From NCBI GenBank assembly GCA_019246455.1, contig JAFAQJ010000043.1:1-8996 (forward strand): DNA of 8,996 nt. The letters are read 5' to 3'. Positions 5,179 through 8,996 of the stretch are shown piece by piece. Position 1 is the first letter of the stretch; each line of letters opens with the position of its first letter. The position numbers were made by a program, and so were the translations under genes. Below the pieces are notes generated by a model. That model had not been told where the DNA came from. It saw nothing but the letters and a program-made list of their open reading frames with translations, and did not search any database. The stretch is from Pseudolabrys sp. Lineage in GTDB: Bacteria > Pseudomonadota > Alphaproteobacteria > Rhizobiales > Xanthobacteraceae.

Positions 5179-6769
5179 ATTTCCTGAGGCGCGCGCGTGC
5201 GACGAGCAGCAATCCTGCCGCCATGAAGACGATCAATGGCCAGTCGCCGATGCGCGCATAAATTGTAGGCGCGATGGCCCGCGGGAGCGGGGCGTCGAGC
5301 AGGCCTTCGACACCGAGCGGCAGCGAGCGCACGATACGTCCAAACGGATCGACGACCGCCGAGATTCCGGTATTGGCCGCACGCACCAGCGGCAGGCCCT
5401 GTGCGATCGCCTGCACGCGCGCCTGCTGGAAGTGCTGATATGGGCCGGAGCTGATGCCGAACCAGCCGTCATTTGTGAGATTGATCAACCAGCCCGGACG
5501 TGCGTCCGGTGGTACGACATCTTCCGGGAAAATCACTTCGTAGCAGATCAGCGGCAGCGCTTTCGGGGCGCGTGGCACCTCCATCGCACGTCGGCGGTCG
5601 CCGGCGAGAAACCCGCCGCGCTGCTTGGTCAGCGACAACAACCCGAGCCGGTTGAAGAACGTCTCGAACGGCAGGTATTCGCCGAATGGCACGAGATGGA
5701 CCTTGTCGTAGATCGACAGGATCGCGCCACTATGGTCGATGACATAGGCGGAGTTGTAGGCGCGCTCGACACGGCCGTTCGGTTCCGGCTCGCCGGCGCG
5801 GATGGCACCCGTGACCAGCACAGTTCCCTCAGGCAAAAGGTCGGCGATTTGGCCGAGCGCGTCGGGCTCGCGGGTGAGAAAAAACGGGAACGCCGATTCC
5901 GGCCAGATCAGGTGGGTGACATCGCTGATGCCGGTGGATTGCGGGCCGGTCGAGCGATCCGACAGCTTGAGGTATCGGTTTATCACCGATGCCTTCGCGC
6001 TGTAATTGAATTTTTCGTCCTGCTGGAGGTTGGGCTGCATGATACGCAGCTTCACCTGCGGCAGAAACTCGGTGTGACGCGAGGCCAGCCGCGTGCCGCC
6101 GTAGCCGCCGATCGCAGCGAGCACCATCAAGCCCAAGACCGGCGCGCGCCACGGCCGCGGCGTATCGATCGCCTCGTCGGCCAATACCGCCGGCGTCGCG
6201 AATACCGCGATGGCAATGAAAGTCAGTCCCCAAACGCCGATGAGCGCCGCGCCTTGCGCCAGTGCGAGGGGTTGCGTAATCGCGTAGCCAAACGTATTCC
6301 AGGGGAAGCCGCTCAGCGCGTGGCCGCGCAGCCATTCAGCGGCGGTAAGCGCGACGGCAAGCGCGAGAATGCGATGAGGGCCGCGCAGCCAGATCAGTCG
6401 CGCAATGCCGGCCCCGAGCGCGGTGAAGATCGCGAGATAAGCGGGAAGGCCCGCGACCGCGAAGGGCAACAGCCAGCCGAACGTCTTGGCATCGACCAGA
6501 AAGGCGTAGCCGATCCAGTAGAGGCCGGCGACGAAATAGCCGAAGCCGAAGCACCAGCCGGCGACCGCCGCGCTGCCGGCGCCGCCGAAGCGGCCGGTCG
6601 CCGAGCCATCGATCAGCCAGACGAAAATGGGAAACGTGAGAAACAGCACCGGCCAGGCATTGATCGGCGCCATCGCCAGCGCCGACGCCGCGCCGGCAAC
6701 AAATGCAATCGCCGCGCGCTTCCATCCGAAAGCGAGCACCACAGAGTGGGCAAAGCGGGTGATATTCAC
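5177..6769 (-). CDS. lnt: Apolipoprotein N-acyltransferase
   Basis: Lnt is the inner-membrane enzyme that adds the third acyl chain to the N-terminal cysteine of lipoproteins, the last step of lipoprotein maturation. The 530-residue protein has several hydrophobic segments in its first 230 residues (about 18-55, 65-95, 100-127, 133-147, 168-198, 208-225). A periplasmic nitrilase-type domain follows (about 240-495), then a closing membrane helix (about 508-525). The catalytic triad is visible as Glu291 in IWPESAFP, Lys356 in YDKVHLVPFGEY and Cys409 in LICYEVIFPED. The conserved LTNDGWFGISSGPYQH (431-446) and RAANTGIS (463-470) segments are intact. The start is GTG at 6769, overlapping the corC stop by 4 bp (GTGA), which argues for translational coupling. 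The Sinorhizobium homologue is ActA, needed for basal acid tolerance. No obvious terminator follows. Confidence 0.97.
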   Translation of the reverse strand: MNITRFAHSVVLAFGWKRAAIAFVAGAASALAMAPINAWPVLFLTFPIFVWLIDGSATGRFGGAGSAAVAGWCFGFGYFVAGLYWIGYAFLVDAKTFGWLLPFAVAGLPAYLAIFTALGAGIARLIWLRGPHRILALAVALTAAEWLRGHALSGFPWNTFGYAITQPLALAQGAALIGVWGLTFIAIAVFATPAVLADEAIDTPRPWRAPVLGLMVLAAIGGYGGTRLASRHTEFLPQVKLRIMQPNLQQDEKFNYSAKASVINRYLKLSDRSTGPQSTGISDVTHLIWPESAFPFFLTREPDALGQIADLLPEGTVLVTGAIRAGEPEPNGRVERAYNSAYVIDHSGAILSIYDKVHLVPFGEYLPFETFFNRLGLLSLTKQRGGFLAGDRRRAMEVPRAPKALPLICYEVIFPEDVVPPDARPGWLINLTNDGWFGISSGPYQHFQQARVQAIAQGLPLVRAANTGISAVVDPFGRIVRSLPLGVEGLLDAPLPRAIAPTIYARIGDWPLIVFMAAGLLLVARARLRK

Positions 6770-7884
6770 GAGCTGGTCGGTTTTGCGGGCGTGGCGGACG
6801 TACTCGTGGATTTACCAGGTTCGGAACCGGATTGCGGGGTTGCGCCAGCCAGCGCCGCATCGGGCTCGCGCTTTCGCTCGCGCGGCCGCTCGCTAATCTT
6901 GTAGATGCGCACGCGCTTGACCCGGCGCGGATCGGCGTCGACCACCTCGATTTCGTAGGTGCCGGGCCCTGGGACCAGTTCACCGCGCACCGGCACGCGG
7001 CCGGCGCGGGTCGTGAGATAGCCACCTAACGTATCGACTTCCTCGCCCGCCTCGCCGACGTCGAAATCGACGCCGATCACAGCGACGACATCGTCGAGAT
7101 GGGTGCGGGCGTCGGCGACGAACGAGCCGTCCGGCTGGCGCACCACGCTCGGCGTTTCATCTTCGTCGTGCTCGTCGGAAATTTCGCCGACGATCTGTTC
7201 GACGATGTCCTCGATCGAGACGAGGCCGTCGGTGCCGCCATATTCATCGATCACCAGTGCGAGATGGATGCGCGTCGTTTGCATCCGTACCAAAAGATCG
7301 ATGACGCGCATCGACGGTGGCACGAACAGGATCTCGCGCACGATCTGCGCCGACGATAGCGGCATCGCGAGGTTGACCGCCTTGAGGTCGAGATTGGCGG
7401 GAAATGGCTTTTTGCGCTTGGCGTTCTTCTCTGGGGGCACGGTAGCCCGCGCCGTCATGAACGCGATCAGGTCGCGGATGTGCACCATGCCGACCGGGTC
7501 GTCGAGCGTATCGTTGTAGACGACGAGTCGCGAATGCGCGGCGTTCTCAAATGTCTTGACCAGTTCGCCGAGCGCAATGTCCTGCTGCACCGCGATGATA
7601 TCGGCGCGCGGCACCATGACGTCGTCCATGCGGCGCTCGCGCAGGCCGAGGATGTTCTTGAGCATCCGGCTCTCTTCGGGGGAAAAGCCGGATTCGCCGG
7701 GCGCGGCCTCGAGCACGTCGGTGAGATCGGCGCGGATCGAGCCAGGCTTCCAGCCGAACACGGCGCGCAGCGCGCGGCCAAGCCAGCCAGTGCCGTCGCG
7801 CGCGACATCGCGCGGCGCGGGCACCGGAACCGGCAGGTTGCGCGGCTCGTAGTTGTCTCCGGATGAGGAGTCGTTGCTGGACAT
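6766..7884 (-). CDS. corC: CBS-domain protein of the CorC/YbeX (HlyC) family
   Basis: CorC/YbeX proteins are cytoplasmic CBS-pair proteins linked to magnesium/cobalt handling and, in E. coli, to ribosome metabolism. The 372-residue product has no DUF21 membrane domain. Its order is a polar N-terminus (1-33), a lead-in helix region ending in RRMDDVMVPRADI (84-96) and a first CBS motif (about 90-145). A Lys-rich linker (152-160) follows, then a second CBS motif (about 180-235) with the typical HLALVIDEYGGTDGLVSIED (207-226). Next come the CorC_HlyC C-terminal domain (about 252-328) and a Ser/Thr/Pro-rich tail (about 333-372). E. coli CorC is 292 residues, so both ends are extended. The ATG at 7884 is preferred over a TTG at 7956 that lies inside ybeY, though it lacks a strong ribosome binding site. 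It sits between ybeY (34-bp gap) and lnt (4-bp overlap), the conserved order. Confidence 0.94.
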   Translation of the reverse strand: MSSNDSSSGDNYEPRNLPVPVPAPRDVARDGTGWLGRALRAVFGWKPGSIRADLTDVLEAAPGESGFSPEESRMLKNILGLRERRMDDVMVPRADIIAVQQDIALGELVKTFENAAHSRLVVYNDTLDDPVGMVHIRDLIAFMTARATVPPEKNAKRKKPFPANLDLKAVNLAMPLSSAQIVREILFVPPSMRVIDLLVRMQTTRIHLALVIDEYGGTDGLVSIEDIVEQIVGEISDEHDEDETPSVVRQPDGSFVADARTHLDDVVAVIGVDFDVGEAGEEVDTLGGYLTTRAGRVPVRGELVPGPGTYEIEVVDADPRRVKRVRIYKISERPRERKREPDAALAGATPQSGSEPGKSTSTSATPAKPTSS

Positions 7885-7918
7885 TGTTTTCAGAACGTGT
7901 GCTGGACGATCAAGGCGC

Positions 7919-8395
7919 TCAATCGCGCATATCGCGCGCCTGATAGGGATTGGCAATGTCGAGCCGCGCCAGAACCGCGATCTCCATTTGCTCCATCGCC
8001 TCCGCCTCCGACTCGTTTTGGTGATCGTAGCCCATCAGATGGAGAAAGCCATGCACCGCCAAATGGGTGAGATGGTGAAGAAAATTCTTGCCCTCTTCGG
8101 CGCTTTCGCGCGCCAACGTCTCGTAGGCGACGACGATGTCGCCGAGCATTTGCCCGGATTTGTCGCCCGCCGGAAACGACAGCACGTTGGTCGGCTTGTC
8201 GATCTTGCGATAGTCGCGGTTGAGCGCGCGGATCGACACATCGTCGGTCAGCACGACCGAAACTTCGCCTTCATCGGCCTCGACGAAATTCGCCGCGGCA
8301 TCGACCGCGGCGCGCACGGTACGTTCCGCCTCGGGCTGTTTTTCCCACAGCGGCGACTTAATCAGGATGTCGACGACGATGTCGGCGTCTTGCAC
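7919..8395 (-). CDS. ybeY: Endoribonuclease / rRNA maturation factor YbeY
   Basis: YbeY is a small metal-dependent protein needed for 16S rRNA 3'-end maturation and 70S ribosome quality control. The 158-residue product carries the diagnostic zinc site HGFLHLMGYDH (115-125), with His115, His119 and His125 as ligands. It also has the conserved LNRDYRKIDKPTNVLSFP segment (58-75) and the LGDIVVAYE strand (84-92). Length is normal for the family. The start is GTG at 8395, the first available start in this frame; no strong ribosome binding site is visible, so it may depend on translation of phoH, whose stop is 35 bp upstream. The gene sits between phoH and corC as in most proteobacteria. Confidence 0.96.
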   Translation of the reverse strand: MQDADIVVDILIKSPLWEKQPEAERTVRAAVDAAANFVEADEGEVSVVLTDDVSIRALNRDYRKIDKPTNVLSFPAGDKSGQMLGDIVVAYETLARESAEEGKNFLHHLTHLAVHGFLHLMGYDHQNESEAEAMEQMEIAVLARLDIANPYQARDMRD

Positions 8396-8430
8396 GGCGA
8401 ATACGCGGCGGCTTGTGCCCGGCCGCGCCC

Positions 8431-8996
8431 TTATGATCCCTGGTCGTTGCCGCGTTTCGGCGCCGCTCTGTCGTAGGCCTCGACGATGCGTGCGACGAGC
8501 TCGTGGCGGATGACGTCCTGGGGGCCGAATTCGCAGATCGACACGCCTTCGACACCGCGCAGCAATTTCACCGCTTCGATCAAGCCGGACATCTGCCCGG
8601 ACGGCAGGTCGATCTGGGTCGGATCGCCGGTGACGATCATGCGCGAATTTTCGCCGAGCCGGGTCAGGAACATCTTCATCTGCATCGACGTGGTGTTCTG
8701 CGCTTCGTCGAGAATGACCGCAGCATTCGACAAAGTGCGGCCGCGCATGAAGGCGAGCGGGGCGATCTCGATCTCGCCGGCTTCGAGCGCGCGTTCGACG
8801 ATGCGCGCGTCCATCAAATCGTAGAGCGCGTCATAGATCGGCCGCAGATAGGGGTCGACTTTCTCGCGCATGTCGCCGGGCAGGAAGCCGAGCCGCTCGC
8901 CGGCTTCGACCGCCGGGCGCGACAGGATGATGCGGTCGACCTCCTTGCGCTCGAACAATTGCACCGCCTGCGCGACGGCGAGCCACGTCTTGCCGG
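8431..8996 (-). CDS. phoH: PhoH-family ATPase (C-terminal part, truncated by window edge)
   Basis: PhoH/YbeZ proteins are cytoplasmic P-loop ATPases, thought to act with YbeY in RNA metabolism. About 187 residues are visible. The window edge falls inside the Walker A motif, and the visible part opens with [18 protein letters not shown]. The conserved [18 protein letters not shown] and [10 protein letters not shown] segments come next. The Walker B stretch is VILDEAQN, followed by [20 protein letters not shown] and TQIDLP. All are diagnostic of PhoH. The coding frame continues without interruption to the right edge, so the gene starts outside the window. It is the first visible member of the phoH-ybeY-corC-lnt cluster. 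The TAA stop at 8433-8431 is 35 bp before the ybeY GTG. Confidence 0.97.
   Translation of the reverse strand, partial: GKTWLAVAQAVQLFERKEVDRIILSRPAVEAGERLGFLPGDMREKVDPYLRPIYDALYDLMDARIVERALEAGEIEIAPLAFMRGRTLSNAAVILDEAQNTTSMQMKMFLTRLGENSRMIVTGDPTQIDLPSGQMSGLIEAVKLLRGVEGVSICEFGPQDVIRHELVARIVEAYDRAAPKRGNDQGS

Noticed and set aside
5432..6904. A 490-codon plus-strand open frame running antisense to lnt
   Set aside because: It mirrors lnt in a GC-rich genome where antisense frames stay open by codon bias. Its product is rich in Arg/Glu/Ala, resembles no family I know, and the minus strand has an intact catalytic Lnt.
7885..7956. Longer CorC starting at a TTG at 7956 inside ybeY
   Set aside because: It would overlap the C-terminus of YbeY by 38 bases, uses a rare start and adds residues unlike CorC N-termini. 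The ATG at 7884 fits the intergenic position better.

Overview
The window is about 9 kb of GC-rich, tightly packed core chromosome. It most likely comes from an alphaproteobacterium of the Hyphomicrobiales (Rhizobiales), close to the Bradyrhizobium/Rhodopseudomonas/Pseudolabrys side of that order. The evidence is the base composition, the lineage-style MetK with a Lys/Glu-rich insert, a DUF2336 protein, a PraR/PhrR-type helix-turn-helix regulator, and the gene order lnt-praR-metK-trmB beside rimP-nusA. I see no insertion sequence, phage gene, CRISPR array, rRNA or tRNA, and no intergenic gap longer than about 215 bases.

All genes but one lie on the minus strand, so the layout is best read from the right edge leftward. 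First comes the conserved envelope/ribosome-quality cluster phoH (cut by the right edge), ybeY, corC and lnt, in the same order as ybeZ-ybeY-ybeX-lnt of enterobacteria. The genes are 35 bp apart, 34 bp apart, then overlap by 4 bp. A 192-bp regulatory gap follows, then the small regulator praR/phrR with its own apparent promoter. After a 130-bp gap carrying a tandem repeat comes metK (S-adenosylmethionine synthetase), then trmB (an S-adenosylmethionine-dependent tRNA methyltransferase). A plus-strand DUF2336 gene converges on trmB, with only 3 bp between the two stop codons. Its start faces rimP, the first gene of the rimP-nusA operon, which runs off the left edge. The region between the two divergent genes holds a good minus-strand promoter and a compact leader RNA of three abutting hairpins, the last with a U-tract typical of an intrinsic terminator.

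Functionally most genes serve translation and its maturation: RimP (30S assembly), NusA (transcription elongation and antitermination), TrmB (m7G46 in tRNA) and YbeY (rRNA maturation and quality control). Lnt and CorC serve the envelope and divalent-ion handling, and MetK supplies the methyl donor. The lnt-praR pair corresponds to the actA-phrR acid-tolerance locus described in Sinorhizobium.

I do not see a new gene system here. The parts worth a second look are regulatory: the rimP leader, the operator-like repeats before praR, the 22-bp-period repeat before metK, the hairpin between metK and trmB, and the GANTC-centred palindrome in front of the DUF2336 gene, whose function is unknown.
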